DNA of 64,000 bases from Streptomyces spinoverrucosus (GTDB lineage: Bacteria; Actinomycetota; Actinomycetes; Streptomycetales; Streptomycetaceae), in contig NZ_JADPZX010000001.1 in NCBI RefSeq assembly GCF_015712165.1, forward strand, positions 992,001-1,056,000, read 5' to 3'. Shown here piece by piece: positions 40,594 to 49,476 of the stretch (position 1 is its first letter; each line of letters opens with the position of its first letter). The translations under genes and the position numbers were made by a program. The notes under the pieces were generated by a model that saw only the letters and a program-made list of their open reading frames with translations, did not search any database and was not told where the DNA came from.

Positions 40594-42509
40594 GGAAACG
40601 CGAACCGAAGACCTACACCAGGCTGACCCACCCCCTCGTCAGGGACTCACGCGACGAGCCGTTCCGCCCGGCGACCTGGCAGGAGGCCCTGGACCGGGCC
40701 GCCCGGGGTCTGGAGCGCAACCGAGACGCGTTCGGCATGTTCTCCTGCGCCCGCGCGACCAACGAGATGAACTACGTCGCCCAGAAGTTCGCCCGCGTGG
40801 TCATGGGCACCAACAACGTCGACTCCTGCAACCGCACCTGCCACGCCCCGAGTGTCGCGGGCCTGTCCGCCGCGTTCGGCTCCGGCGGCGGTACCTCGTC
40901 GTACGAGGAGATCGAGCACACCGACGTCATCGTGATGTGGGGTTCCAACGCCCGCTTCGCCCACCCGATCTTCTTCCAGCACGTGCTGAGGGGGATCAGG
41001 AACGGCGCCCGGATGTACGCCGTCGATCCGCGCCGCACCTCCACCGCCGAGTGGGCGGAGAGCTGGCTCGGCATCGACGTCGGCACCGACATCCCGATGG
41101 CACACGCGATCGGCCGCGAGATCATCCACGCGGGGCTCGCCAACGAGGCGTTCATCGAACGGGCCACCACCGGCTTCGAGGAGTACAAGGCGCTCGTCGA
41201 GCCGTGGACGCTGTCGCTCGCCGAGAAGGTGACGGGCGTACCGGCCGCCGCCATCAGGGACCTGGCCCACGCCTTCGCCCGCGCCGAACGCGCCCAGCTG
41301 TGCTGGACCCTCGGCATCACCGAGCACCACAACGGCACCGACAACGTCCGCGCGCTCATCAACCTGTCCCTGCTGACCGGCCACGTCGGCCGCTACGGCT
41401 CCGGCCTGCAGCCGCTGCGCGGCCAGAACAACGTGCAGGGCGGCGGCGACATGGGCGCGATCCCCAACCGCCTGCCGGGCTTCCAGGACATCCTCGACGC
41501 GGACACCCGGCTGAAGTTCGAGTCGGCCTGGGACACCGTCATCCAGCCGCACTACGGACTGAACCTCACGGAGATGTTCGAGGCGATGGAGGAGGGCACC
41601 CTCAAGGCCGTCTACTGCATCGGCGAGAACCCCGCCCAGTCGGAGGCGGACAGCGAACAGGCGATACGGCGGCTGAAGGCCCTCGACTTCCTCGTCGTAC
41701 AGGACATCTTCCTGACGAAGACCGCCGAACTGGCGGACGTCGTGCTGCCCGCGACCGCCGGATGGGCCGAGACCGACGGCACGACCACCAACAGCGAGCG
41801 GCGCGTGCAGCGGGTGCGCAAGGCCGTCACCCCGCCCGGCGAGGCCCGCGAGGACATCGACATCATCTGCGAGCTGGCGGCACGCCTCGGCCACGACTGG
41901 AAGTACGCCGACGCCGAGGCCGTCTGGAACGAGCTGCGCTCGGTCTCGCCGGACCACTACGGGATGACGTACGACCGCCTGGAGGAGCGCCAGGGCATCC
42001 AGTGGCCGTGCCCGAGCACCGACCGGCTCGAACCCACCTATCTGCACGGCCGGTTGTGGGAGTCGGACCCGGCGAGGCGTGGCCGGCTCGCGCCCTTCGG
42101 GCTCGTCCAGCACGACCCGCCCGTCGACCTCACCGACGACCAGTACCCGATCCGGCTCACCACCGGTCGCCGGCTCGACTCCTACAACACCGGTGTGCAG
42201 AGCGGCAGTTTCGCCTCCCCGCTCAGGCGCGGCGAGTACGTCGAGCTGTGCCCGGAGGACGCCGAGCGGTACGGGGTCGTGGTGGGCGAGGAGGTGCAGG
42301 TGACCTCCCGGCGGGGGTCCGTGGTCGCGCCCGTGTGGGTCGACCCAGCGCTGCGGCCCGGCCTCGCCTTCATGACCATGCACTTTCCCGACGAGGTGGA
42401 CACCAACCAGCTGACGATCGAGGCGAACTGCCCGATCGCGGGCACGGCGGAGTTCAAGGCGTCGGCGATCCGGATCGAGAAGCTCCCCGTCGCGACCATC
42501 GTGAGGTGA
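40590..42509 (+). CDS. Formate dehydrogenase, molybdopterin catalytic subunit lacking its Fe4S4 domain
   Basis: A 639-residue molybdopterin-oxidoreductase chain of the FdhF/FdhA type. The active-site tract NNVDSCNRTCHAPSVAGL (near residues 75-92) aligns with the formate dehydrogenase tract that carries Sec or Cys followed by His; here it is Cys (TGC codon). LRGQNNVQGGGDMGAIPN near residue 283 and the C-terminal molydopterin-dinucleotide-binding domain (LTTGRRLDSYNTGVQSG) are typical. What is missing is the N-terminal C-x2-C-x3-C-x27-C iron-sulfur domain that normally precedes THPLVRD; it is found instead at the end of the gene at 44329-45189. It oxidises formate to CO2 in the cytoplasm. Confidence 0.9.
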   Translation: MRKREPKTYTRLTHPLVRDSRDEPFRPATWQEALDRAARGLERNRDAFGMFSCARATNEMNYVAQKFARVVMGTNNVDSCNRTCHAPSVAGLSAAFGSGGGTSSYEEIEHTDVIVMWGSNARFAHPIFFQHVLRGIRNGARMYAVDPRRTSTAEWAESWLGIDVGTDIPMAHAIGREIIHAGLANEAFIERATTGFEEYKALVEPWTLSLAEKVTGVPAAAIRDLAHAFARAERAQLCWTLGITEHHNGTDNVRALINLSLLTGHVGRYGSGLQPLRGQNNVQGGGDMGAIPNRLPGFQDILDADTRLKFESAWDTVIQPHYGLNLTEMFEAMEEGTLKAVYCIGENPAQSEADSEQAIRRLKALDFLVVQDIFLTKTAELADVVLPATAGWAETDGTTTNSERRVQRVRKAVTPPGEAREDIDIICELAARLGHDWKYADAEAVWNELRSVSPDHYGMTYDRLEERQGIQWPCPSTDRLEPTYLHGRLWESDPARRGRLAPFGLVQHDPPVDLTDDQYPIRLTTGRRLDSYNTGVQSGSFASPLRRGEYVELCPEDAERYGVVVGEEVQVTSRRGSVVAPVWVDPALRPGLAFMTMHFPDEVDTNQLTIEANCPIAGTAEFKASAIRIEKLPVATIVR

Positions 42510-42514
42510 CGTAA

Positions 42515-44332
42515 GTGGACCTGCACTTCGGCGACAGCAAACCGACGGACGACGAACGGGCGGCCGTCGACGCCCTGCTCGGCCCGCCGGAGTCCTCCTG
42601 GGAGGGCGCCGACCGCTCCGACGCGGACCTGCGCTGGGCGCGCGGCGGGCGCGAGGCCCGGGACCGCCGCGACCTGCTGTTGCCGGGGCTGCACGCGATC
42701 AACGACCGGGTGGGCTGGATCAGCGAGGGCGCCCTGGACTACCTGTGCCGGCGGCTGACCGTGCCGCCGGCGGAGGCGTACGGGGTGGCCACCTTCTACG
42801 CGATGTTCTCGGTGAAGCCCCGGCCCGCGACCGTGCTCCACGTGTGCACGGACCTGGCGTGCGCGGCCGCCGGGGCGCCGGAGCTGTGCGCCGGGATCGA
42901 GGCCCGGCTCGGCCCCGGCGTCCACGTCGAGCGCAGCCCCTGCCTCGGCCTGTGCGAACGCGCCCCGGCCGCGCTGGCGATCAGGGCCGGGGATCCGGTG
43001 CGTACGGCGGTCTCGGCACCGGCGACCGTCGAAGGAGCCGTCCTCGCCGCGACCGCGCCGGACTCCGCGCCCGAGGAGCCCCCGGCGGCGATGGCGGTCC
43101 CCCAGGCGGGCGGCGACGACCTGATCCTCCTGCGTCGCGTCGGCGTGGTGGATCCGCTCAGCCTCGACGACTACCGCGCCCACGGCGGCTACACGGCCCT
43201 GCGCCGGGCCTTCGAACTCGGCCCCGCCGGAGTCATCCGCGAGGTCACCGACTCCGGCCTGGTCGGGCGTGGCGGCGCCGCCTTCCCCACCGGCCGCAAG
43301 TGGCAGGCCACGGCGTCCCAGCCCGACCACCCGCACTACGTCGTCTGCAACGCCGACGAGTCCGAGCCGGGCACCTTCAAGGACCGGGTGCTCATGGAGG
43401 GCGACCCGTACGCGCTGATCGAGTCCATGACCATCGCGGCGTATGCCACCGGTGCCCACCAGGGCTATCTCTACCTGCGCGGCGAGTACCCGCGCGCCCT
43501 GCACCGCCTGGAACACGCCATCGCCCAGGCACGCGCGCGCGGCCTGCTCGGCGACGACGTCCTGGGGCAGGGCTACGCCTTCGACATCGAGATCCGGCGG
43601 GGCGCGGGGGCGTACATCTGCGGCGAGGAGACGGCGCTGTTCAACTCCATCGAGGGCTACCGGGGCGAGCCACGCTCGAAGCCGCCCTTCCCGGTGGAGA
43701 AGGGCCTGTTCGGCAAGCCGACGGTCGAGAACAACGTGGAGACCCTGGTCAACGTGCTGCCGATCCTGACCATGGGCGCACCCGCGTACGCGGCGATCGG
43801 GACGGAGCGGTCCACCGGTCCGAAGCTGTTCTGCGTGTCCGGGAGCGTGGAGCGGCCGGGAATCTACGAGCTGCCGTTCGGCGCGACGCTGGGTGAGCTG
43901 CTGGAGCTGGCGGGTGTGCGCGAGCGCCTGCGCGCGGTCCTGCTCGGCGGCGCGGCGGGCGGCTTCGTACGGCCCGACGAGAGGGACATCCCGCTCACCT
44001 TCGAGGGCACCCGCGAGGCCGGCACGACGCTCGGCTCGGGCGTCGTGATGGCCTTCGACGACACCGTGCCGCTGCCCCGGCTGCTGCTGCGCATCGCCGA
44101 GTTCTTCCGTGACGAGTCGTGCGGGCAGTGCGTGCCGTGCCGGGTCGGCACCGTGCGGCAGGAGGAGGCGCTGCACCGGATCGTGGCGCGCACCGGTGCC
44201 GCTGCCGCGGACGACATCGCGCTGCTCAGGGACGTCGGCCGCGCGATGCGGGACGCCTCGATCTGCGGTCTGGGACAGACCGCCTGGAACGCCGTGGAAT
44301 CCGCCATCGACCGTCTGGGAGCGTACGAATGA
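42515..44332 (+). CDS. Formate dehydrogenase NAD-reducing subunit, NuoE-NuoF fusion
   Basis: A 605-residue diaphorase subunit. The N-terminal NuoE-like thioredoxin fold (about residues 40-180) has the [2Fe-2S] ligands in VCTDLACAAAG (C-x4-C) and PCLGLCE (C-x3-C). The NuoF-like part (from about 210) has FMN/NADH-binding GRGGAAFPTGRKW, NADESEPGTFKDR, the ICGEETAL tract and the [4Fe-4S] motif SCGQCVPCRVGT near residue 535. It starts with GTG five bases after the catalytic gene and overlaps the next gene by four bases. It passes electrons from formate to NAD+, so the complex is a soluble NAD-linked formate dehydrogenase. Confidence 0.93.
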   Translation: MDLHFGDSKPTDDERAAVDALLGPPESSWEGADRSDADLRWARGGREARDRRDLLLPGLHAINDRVGWISEGALDYLCRRLTVPPAEAYGVATFYAMFSVKPRPATVLHVCTDLACAAAGAPELCAGIEARLGPGVHVERSPCLGLCERAPAALAIRAGDPVRTAVSAPATVEGAVLAATAPDSAPEEPPAAMAVPQAGGDDLILLRRVGVVDPLSLDDYRAHGGYTALRRAFELGPAGVIREVTDSGLVGRGGAAFPTGRKWQATASQPDHPHYVVCNADESEPGTFKDRVLMEGDPYALIESMTIAAYATGAHQGYLYLRGEYPRALHRLEHAIAQARARGLLGDDVLGQGYAFDIEIRRGAGAYICGEETALFNSIEGYRGEPRSKPPFPVEKGLFGKPTVENNVETLVNVLPILTMGAPAYAAIGTERSTGPKLFCVSGSVERPGIYELPFGATLGELLELAGVRERLRAVLLGGAAGGFVRPDERDIPLTFEGTREAGTTLGSGVVMAFDDTVPLPRLLLRIAEFFRDESCGQCVPCRVGTVRQEEALHRIVARTGAAAADDIALLRDVGRAMRDASICGLGQTAWNAVESAIDRLGAYE

Positions 44333-45189
44333 CCGCGATACCGCTGGGAGTGCCGCGCCGGCTGGTCGAGTTCACGATCGACGGGCAGGAGGCCAGGGTC
44401 CCGGAGGGCTCGACCATCCTCGACGCCTGCCGGGCCGCCGGAAAGGACGTCCCCACCCTCTGCCACGGCGACACCCTCACCCCGAAGAACGCCTGCCGGG
44501 TCTGCGTGGTCGAGGTGGAGGGCTCCCGCACCCTGGTCCCGGCCTGCTCCCGCAGGGCGGAACCGGGCATGACCGTCCACACGGAAACGGAACGCGCCCG
44601 GCACAGCCGCAAGCTCGTCCTGGAGCTGCTCGCCTCCTCGGTCGACCTGTCGACCACACCCCAGGTCGCCGGGTGGATCAAGGAGTACGAGGCCAAACCG
44701 GACCGCTTCGGCCCCGAGGCCGCCCGCCTCAACGAGGAACCCAGGATCGACAACGACCTCTACGTCCGCGACTACGACAAGTGCATCCTCTGTTACAAGT
44801 GCGTCGACGCCTGTGGCGACCAGTGGCAGAACACCTTCGCGATCTCGGTCGCAGGCCGGGGTTTCGACGCCCGGATCGCGGTCGAGCACGACGCCCCGCT
44901 CACCGACTCGGCGTGCGTGTACTGCGGCAACTGCATCGAGGTCTGTCCGACGGGCGCTCTGTCGTTCAAGTCGGAGTTCGACATGCGGGAGGCGGGTACG
45001 TGGGACGAGTCGAAGCAGACGGAGACGACGACGGTGTGTGCCTACTGCGGAGTGGGCTGCAACCTCACGCTCCACGTGCAGGACAATGAGATCGTCAAGG
45101 TCACCTCGCCGCACGACAACCCGGTGACCCACGGCAACCTCTGCATCAAGGGCCGTTTCGGCTACCAGCACGTACAGAACCGGGGCTGA
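44329..45189 (+). CDS. Formate dehydrogenase iron-sulfur subunit carrying the displaced Fe4S4 domain of the catalytic chain
   Basis: A 286-residue electron-transfer subunit. It has an N-terminal plant-type [2Fe-2S] domain ([21 protein letters not shown] and the distal Cys near residue 66) and a NuoG-like His/Cys cluster region. Two [4Fe-4S] ferredoxin motifs follow ([13 protein letters not shown] and [19 protein letters not shown]). The last 50 residues are [14 protein letters not shown] to [10 protein letters not shown], the Fe4S4 domain that in ordinary FdhA directly precedes the molybdopterin domain. The protein stops a few residues later, exactly where the catalytic gene (40590) would continue. 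So this is the N-terminal half of a split FdhA, placed downstream of its C-terminal half. Confidence 0.92.
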   Translation: MTAIPLGVPRRLVEFTIDGQEARVPEGSTILDACRAAGKDVPTLCHGDTLTPKNACRVCVVEVEGSRTLVPACSRRAEPGMTVHTETERARHSRKLVLELLASSVDLSTTPQVAGWIKEYEAKPDRFGPEAARLNEEPRIDNDLYVRDYDKCILCYKCVDACGDQWQNTFAISVAGRGFDARIAVEHDAPLTDSACVYCGNCIEVCPTGALSFKSEFDMREAGTWDESKQTETTTVCAYCGVGCNLTLHVQDNEIVKVTSPHDNPVTHGNLCIKGRFGYQHVQNRG

Positions 45190-45196
45190 GCAGGAC

Positions 45197-46045
45197 ATGG
45201 GACGAGTCACGGAACGACGCAAGGTGATCCGCATCCGGGACGGCGCGGTCTCCACCCGCCCGGACACGCTCGTCGCCGAGGAACCCCTGGAGATCCGGCT
45301 GAACGGCAAGCCGCTCGCGATCACCATGCGCACCCCCGGCGACGACTTCGCGCTCGCGGCGGGGTTCCTGGTGAGCGAGGGGGTGCTCGCCGAGCGGCAG
45401 GATCTGCAGAACATCGTCTACTGCGCGGGCGCCACCGTGGACGGCTCGAACACGTACAACGTGGTGGACGTGAAGACGGCCGCCGGGGTCGCGATCCCCG
45501 ACATCACCCTCGAACGCAACGTCTACACGACCTCGTCCTGCGGGCTGTGCGGCAAGGCCAGCCTGGACGCGGTGCGCACGACGGCCCGCTGGCCCATCGC
45601 CGACACTCCCCCGGTCCGGGTGGAGCCCGAGCTGCTCGCGAGCCTCCCCGACCGGCTCCGCGCGGCCCAGCGGGTCTTCGACCGGACCGGGGGGCTGCAC
45701 GCGGCGGCGCTGTTCACGGAGGACGGCGAGCTGCTGGACATACGGGAGGACGTGGGCCGGCACAACGCCGTCGACAAGCTGGTCGGCCGCGCCCTGCAGA
45801 ACGGCGACCTGCCCCTGACCCGGACGATTCTGCTGGTGTCCGGCCGGGCCTCCTTCGAGCTGGCGCAGAAGGCCGTGATGGCGGGCATCCCGATGCTGGC
45901 GGCGGTCTCGGCGCCCTCGTCGCTGGCGGTGGACCTGGCCCACGAGACCGGGCTGACCCTGGTGGGCTTCCTGCGGGGCAGCTCCATGAACGTGTACGCG
46001 GGCGAGGACCGGGTCGCTCTGCGGACCGCGGCCGCCCAGGGCTGA
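45197..46045 (+). CDS. fdhD: Formate dehydrogenase accessory sulfurtransferase FdhD
   Basis: A 282-residue FdhD protein, which transfers sulfur from a cysteine desulfurase to the molybdenum cofactor and is needed for formate dehydrogenase activity. Landmarks are [34 protein letters not shown], the sulfur-carrying Cys pair in [11 protein letters not shown] (near residue 119), [13 protein letters not shown] and the C-terminal [13 protein letters not shown] and [11 protein letters not shown]. It begins seven bases after the iron-sulfur subunit gene and ends the operon of reductase and formate dehydrogenase genes. Length matches the family. Confidence 0.95.
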   Translation: MGRVTERRKVIRIRDGAVSTRPDTLVAEEPLEIRLNGKPLAITMRTPGDDFALAAGFLVSEGVLAERQDLQNIVYCAGATVDGSNTYNVVDVKTAAGVAIPDITLERNVYTTSSCGLCGKASLDAVRTTARWPIADTPPVRVEPELLASLPDRLRAAQRVFDRTGGLHAAALFTEDGELLDIREDVGRHNAVDKLVGRALQNGDLPLTRTILLVSGRASFELAQKAVMAGIPMLAAVSAPSSLAVDLAHETGLTLVGFLRGSSMNVYAGEDRVALRTAAAQG

Positions 46046-46091
46046 CGGTCCCCCGCGGCACGGCGGCGGGGCCCCGACCGGCGGGGAGCGC

Positions 46092-46108
46092 CCCCTGCGC
46101 CGCAGGGG
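46092..46108. terminator. Short hairpin between convergent fdhD and MarR genes
   Basis: CCCCTGC-GCC-GCAGGGG, a 7-bp stem in a GC-rich 87-bp gap between two converging genes. It may be the core of a bidirectional terminator; no T-run follows. Confidence 0.45.
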
Positions 46109-46132
46109 TCCCGCCTCAGCCCCCGCCGGGCG

Positions 46133-46567
46133 TCACTCCGTACCGGAGATCCTGCCCAACAGGTCCATGAACTGGCGGCGTTCGGCCGCCGTGAGCGGGG
46201 CGAGCAAGGCGTCGTTCGCCTCGCATGCCGCCTTCTCGCAGCGCTTCAGCAGCCGTGCGCCCTCCTCGGTGAGGGACACGGCGTTCTTGCGGCGGTCCTT
46301 CGGATCGGGTTCGCGTACGACGTGGCCGGCCGATTGCAGGTCGTTGAGGACGCCGACCACGTCCTTGGGGTCGAGCCCGACGCTCCGGCCGAGGTCGGCC
46401 TGCGCGATCGGGCCGAGGTCCCGGACGGCGACCAGCACCACGTGGTGCCACATCCTCATGCCCTCCGCGGCCAGCGCCTGAGCGACCAGGGCGCGCCCGC
46501 GGGCCGCGGCACGGCCGAGGATCCAGCTGGGCAGCCGGTGGATCGCGGAGAGTGGTGCTTCGGCCAT
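46133..46567 (-). CDS. MarR-family transcriptional regulator
   Basis: A 144-residue winged-helix regulator. Helices before the DNA-binding part (MWHHVVLVAVRDLGPIAQADLG), the recognition region VGLDPKDVVGVLNDLQSAGHV and the wing PDPKDRRKNAVSLTEEGARL are those of MarR proteins. It diverges from the zinc-type oxidoreductase gene across an 87-bp region containing the palindrome CGTTGGG-GCC-CCCAACG, a probable binding site, so it likely controls that neighbour and itself in response to a small molecule such as a quinone or aldehyde. Confidence 0.9.
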   Translation of the reverse strand: MAEAPLSAIHRLPSWILGRAAARGRALVAQALAAEGMRMWHHVVLVAVRDLGPIAQADLGRSVGLDPKDVVGVLNDLQSAGHVVREPDPKDRRKNAVSLTEEGARLLKRCEKAACEANDALLAPLTAAERRQFMDLLGRISGTE

Positions 46568-46617
46568 GGATCCAGCCTAGTGCGTAATTCGTTGGTTTTC
46601 CCCATGACCTGATTTAT

Positions 46618-46634
46618 CGTTGGGGCCCCCAACG
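46618..46634. promoter_or_regulatory. Candidate MarR operator
   Basis: CGTTGGG-GCC-CCCAACG is a perfect 17-bp inverted repeat, 20 bases upstream of the oxidoreductase start. A half-site copy, TTCGTTGG, lies at about 46588-46595, nearer the MarR start. The two sites fit control of the divergent pair. Confidence 0.65.
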
Positions 46635-46654
46635 AACTCATGGAGGTCCGATCG

Positions 46655-47452
46655 ATGCGCCGCGTCCGGTACGACTCCCCCGGCGACCCCCTCCTCCTGG
46701 AGGAGGCACCCGTACCGGAACCGGCCCCCGGCGAGCTCCTCGTGCGATGCGAGGCCGTCGGGGTCACCCTCCCCGTGGTCCGCAAGGTCACCGAGGCCGC
46801 CGAGCCGGTCCCGCTCGGCGGCGAGGTCGCCGGGGAGGTGGTGGCGGCCGGGGCGGGCGTCACCCGTTTCCGTACCGGCGATCGGGTGACCGGCCTCTGC
46901 TTCGGCCACGGTTACGCCGACTTCGCGCTCCTGCACGAGGCCATGGCCTCCCCGATACCCGACGACGCCTCGGCCGTCGACGCCGTCGCACTGGTCCGCG
47001 GCGGCCTGGTCGCCCTCGGCGCCCTCGACGCGGCCCGGCCCGAGCCGGGCGAGGCCGCCCTGGTGACGGCGGCGGCGAGCGGCGTCGGCCATCCGGCCGT
47101 CCAACTCGCGCGACGGCGCGGCGCGGCCCGGGTGGTGGGTGCGGTCTCCACCCCGGCCAAGGCCGACTTCGTCCGCTCCCTCGGGGCCGACGCGGTCGTC
47201 GGTTACGGCGACGACGGCTGGGGCGAGCCCGTCGACTACGCCCTCGACGCCGTCGGCGGCGAGTTGCTCACCCCTGCCCTGGCCGCGCTCGCACCGGGGG
47301 GAGGCTCGTGGCGCCGGGAGCTGTGGCGGCTGTTCACCGGCGGTGAGCCGAGGCCCGCCGTGCACGGGAAGTTCGCGCTGGAGGACGCGGCGAAGGCGCA
47401 CGAGGCGATCGAGTCGCGGAGCGACCTCGGGAAGGTCGTACTGCTCCCCTGA
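46655..47452 (+). CDS. Zinc-type alcohol dehydrogenase / quinone oxidoreductase family protein, internally shortened
   Basis: A 265-residue medium-chain dehydrogenase/reductase of the NADPH:quinone oxidoreductase type. The N-terminal GroES-like domain (PAPGELLVRCEAVGVTLPVV, GGEVAGEVVAAG, FRTGDRVTGL) and the Rossmann start (ALVTAAASGVGHPAVQLARRRGA) are normal, and the C-terminus FALEDAAKAHEAIESR...GKVVLLP is normal too. Between LAPGGG (near residue 214) and SWRRELWRL about 40-50 residues of the usual fold are absent, without a stop, so the protein is shorter than the normal 305-330. I chose the ATG at 46655 because GGAGGT lies at 46642. It may have reduced or altered activity. Confidence 0.82.
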   Translation: MRRVRYDSPGDPLLLEEAPVPEPAPGELLVRCEAVGVTLPVVRKVTEAAEPVPLGGEVAGEVVAAGAGVTRFRTGDRVTGLCFGHGYADFALLHEAMASPIPDDASAVDAVALVRGGLVALGALDAARPEPGEAALVTAAASGVGHPAVQLARRRGAARVVGAVSTPAKADFVRSLGADAVVGYGDDGWGEPVDYALDAVGGELLTPALAALAPGGGSWRRELWRLFTGGEPRPAVHGKFALEDAAKAHEAIESRSDLGKVVLLP

Positions 47453-47590
47453 CAACACGTCAGGCAACCTGGGAACCACCTCCGTTGCCCCTGCACGCTG
47501 CTTGCGGTGTGTCGCTGCGGCCAACTACCGTCTGTCGCGCATAGGTTGGACGTGGGATGTCCAGATGTTCAGACAAATGAAGGGCCTTTC

Positions 47591-49465
47591 ATGCCGTCAA
47601 GACTCCGCGCACGTCTGAGAACCACCCTCACCGCGGGCGTCGTCCTGACAGCCGCCGCCCTACCGGGCCCCGCCCGAGCCCAACCCGCCTCGGCCGCACC
47701 GCTGTTCGAGGAGCAGATCCTGTTCAAGGCCTCGCAGGACCCGGGCTACGCCTGCTTCCGGATTCCGACGGTCGTGCAGACCACCAAGAACACACTGCTC
47801 GCGTTCGCCGAGGGACGGGTCCTCAACTGCGGGGACGCCACCGACATCGACATCGTGCTGAAGCGCTCCACCGACGGCGGCCGCACCTGGGGCCCGTTGC
47901 AGGTCGTCAACGACGGCGCCGGTGACACCCACGGCAACCCGACCCCGGTCGTCGACCGGGAGACCGGCCGGGTCCTGCTGGCGGAGACGTACAACACGGG
48001 CCGTGCCGACAGCGAGCACTGCGACGTCCCCTGCGACCGCACCCCCCATCTGCAGTACAGCGACGACGACGGCGTCACCTGGTCCACCCCCCGTGACCTC
48101 AGCCCGCAGATCCTGCCCTCGCACTGGAACTCCTGGTACGCCACCGGCCCCGTGCACGGCATCCAGCTCACCCAGGGCAGCAACGCCGGCCGGCTGGTGT
48201 TCGGCGTCAACACCGAGAGCTGGGACGGCAACCGGGTCACCGCGAACCACGCCGCGCTCATCCTCAGCGACGACGGCGGCACCACGTGGCGGGTCGGCGC
48301 CACCGACTCCTGGGCGCTCGCGGCCGACGGCAGTTTCCGTCAGAAGCCCTCCGAGATCTCCATGACCGAGCGCTCCGACGGCACGATCCTGGTCAGCGGC
48401 CGCGAACAGGAGGGCACCGACATCGGCCACCGATCCCAGGCCGTCAGCCGCGACGGCGGCGAGAGCTTCGCGGCCCCCTTCGAGGCCATCCCCGACCTCT
48501 ACGCCCCCCAGGTCCAGGGCGCCACGCTGCGCCTCGGCGACCGCATCCTGCTGTCCTGCCCCGGCGACCCCGACCGCCGCCGGACCATGATGATCCGCTC
48601 CTCCTACGACGACGGCGAGACCTGGGACAGCGTGGACCGCGGCACCGTCGTCAGCGGCGACTGGTCCGGCTACTCCGACCTGGTGAACATCTCCGACAGC
48701 ACCGTCGGCCTGATGTACGAGGGCGGCGTGGCCGACGCCCGCGACGAGATCCGCTTCGCCCGCTTCAACGAGGAGTGGCTCAAGCCCCGCCGCGGCGCCG
48801 ACCCGACCACGCCCGACCGTGCCCTGCTCGCCCCCGAGGCCAACGTCCTGGGCGGTGCCTCGACCACCGCCGGCGTGCTCAACAGCGCCGTCACCTTCGA
48901 CGGCGTCGACGACGCCGTACGCCTGCCGTATCGCGACGAACTCCTGCTCGGCAGCGAGGACTTCACCGCCTCCCTGTGGTTCCGCTACACCGCCACCAGT
49001 GGTGAGCAGCCGCTGCTGTGGATGGGCGGGGTGGGCACCAGCCAGCCGCAGGTGTGGCTGCGCGCCGAGCCCGCGAGCAACCGCGTGCGCGGGCTGATCA
49101 CCACCCGGGAGGGCGTCCGGACCGTCAACACGGCCGCCGTGCAGACGACCGGCGCCCACAACGACGGCCAGTGGCACCACCTCGCGCTGCGCCGCGGCGA
49201 CGGACAGCTGACCCTCTTCCTCGACGGCACCCCGGTCAGCACCGAGGACGTGCCCGGCTCGGTGAGCCGCAACTCGCCGTTCGGGGTGCACATCGGCCAG
49301 CGCATGGACAGCCGGGCCTTCTTCACCGGCGCGATCGACGAGGTCCGCGTCTGGGACAGTGCCCTGTCCGACGAGGAGATCGACCAGGTCCGCCGCACCC
49401 ACACCGGCCCCTCCTTCAACAACGTCCTGTGGCTCCCCATGGACCAGGTGACCGCCGCCCGCTAA
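47591..49465 (+). CDS. Secreted exo-alpha-sialidase with C-terminal LamG domain
   Basis: A 624-residue exported glycoside hydrolase of family GH33 type. After a signal peptide (to about residue 30, ARA/QPA) comes a six-bladed propeller with the YACFRIPTVV arginine motif and at least five Asp-boxes: STDGGRTWG, SDDDGVTWS, SDDGGTTWR, SRDGGESFA and SYDDGETWD. The Glu/Tyr catalytic pair is not assigned by eye. From about residue 440 a LamG/concanavalin-like carbohydrate-binding domain follows (GVDDAVRLPY, WHHLALRRGDGQLTLFLDG, GAIDEVRVWDSALS). AAGGG precedes the ATG. The upstream region has an inverted repeat TGGAC-N7-GTCCA near 47547-47563. It releases terminal sialic acids from glycans. Confidence 0.9.
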   Translation: MPSRLRARLRTTLTAGVVLTAAALPGPARAQPASAAPLFEEQILFKASQDPGYACFRIPTVVQTTKNTLLAFAEGRVLNCGDATDIDIVLKRSTDGGRTWGPLQVVNDGAGDTHGNPTPVVDRETGRVLLAETYNTGRADSEHCDVPCDRTPHLQYSDDDGVTWSTPRDLSPQILPSHWNSWYATGPVHGIQLTQGSNAGRLVFGVNTESWDGNRVTANHAALILSDDGGTTWRVGATDSWALAADGSFRQKPSEISMTERSDGTILVSGREQEGTDIGHRSQAVSRDGGESFAAPFEAIPDLYAPQVQGATLRLGDRILLSCPGDPDRRRTMMIRSSYDDGETWDSVDRGTVVSGDWSGYSDLVNISDSTVGLMYEGGVADARDEIRFARFNEEWLKPRRGADPTTPDRALLAPEANVLGGASTTAGVLNSAVTFDGVDDAVRLPYRDELLLGSEDFTASLWFRYTATSGEQPLLWMGGVGTSQPQVWLRAEPASNRVRGLITTREGVRTVNTAAVQTTGAHNDGQWHHLALRRGDGQLTLFLDGTPVSTEDVPGSVSRNSPFGVHIGQRMDSRAFFTGAIDEVRVWDSALSDEEIDQVRRTHTGPSFNNVLWLPMDQVTAAR

Positions 49466-49476
49466 CGTCCCGGAGC

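Noticed and set aside
40815..40860. Selenocysteine at the formate dehydrogenase active site
   Set aside because: The aligned codon is TGC (Cys), not TGA.
46059..46130. Third copy of the Streptomyces-type repeat
   Set aside because: The region is GC-rich with a hairpin but lacks the ordered blocks seen at 30341 and 38739.
47540..47580. DasR-type or other GntR site before the sialidase gene
   Set aside because: The inverted repeat TGGAC-N7-GTCCA does not match the DasR consensus and has no second copy in the window.
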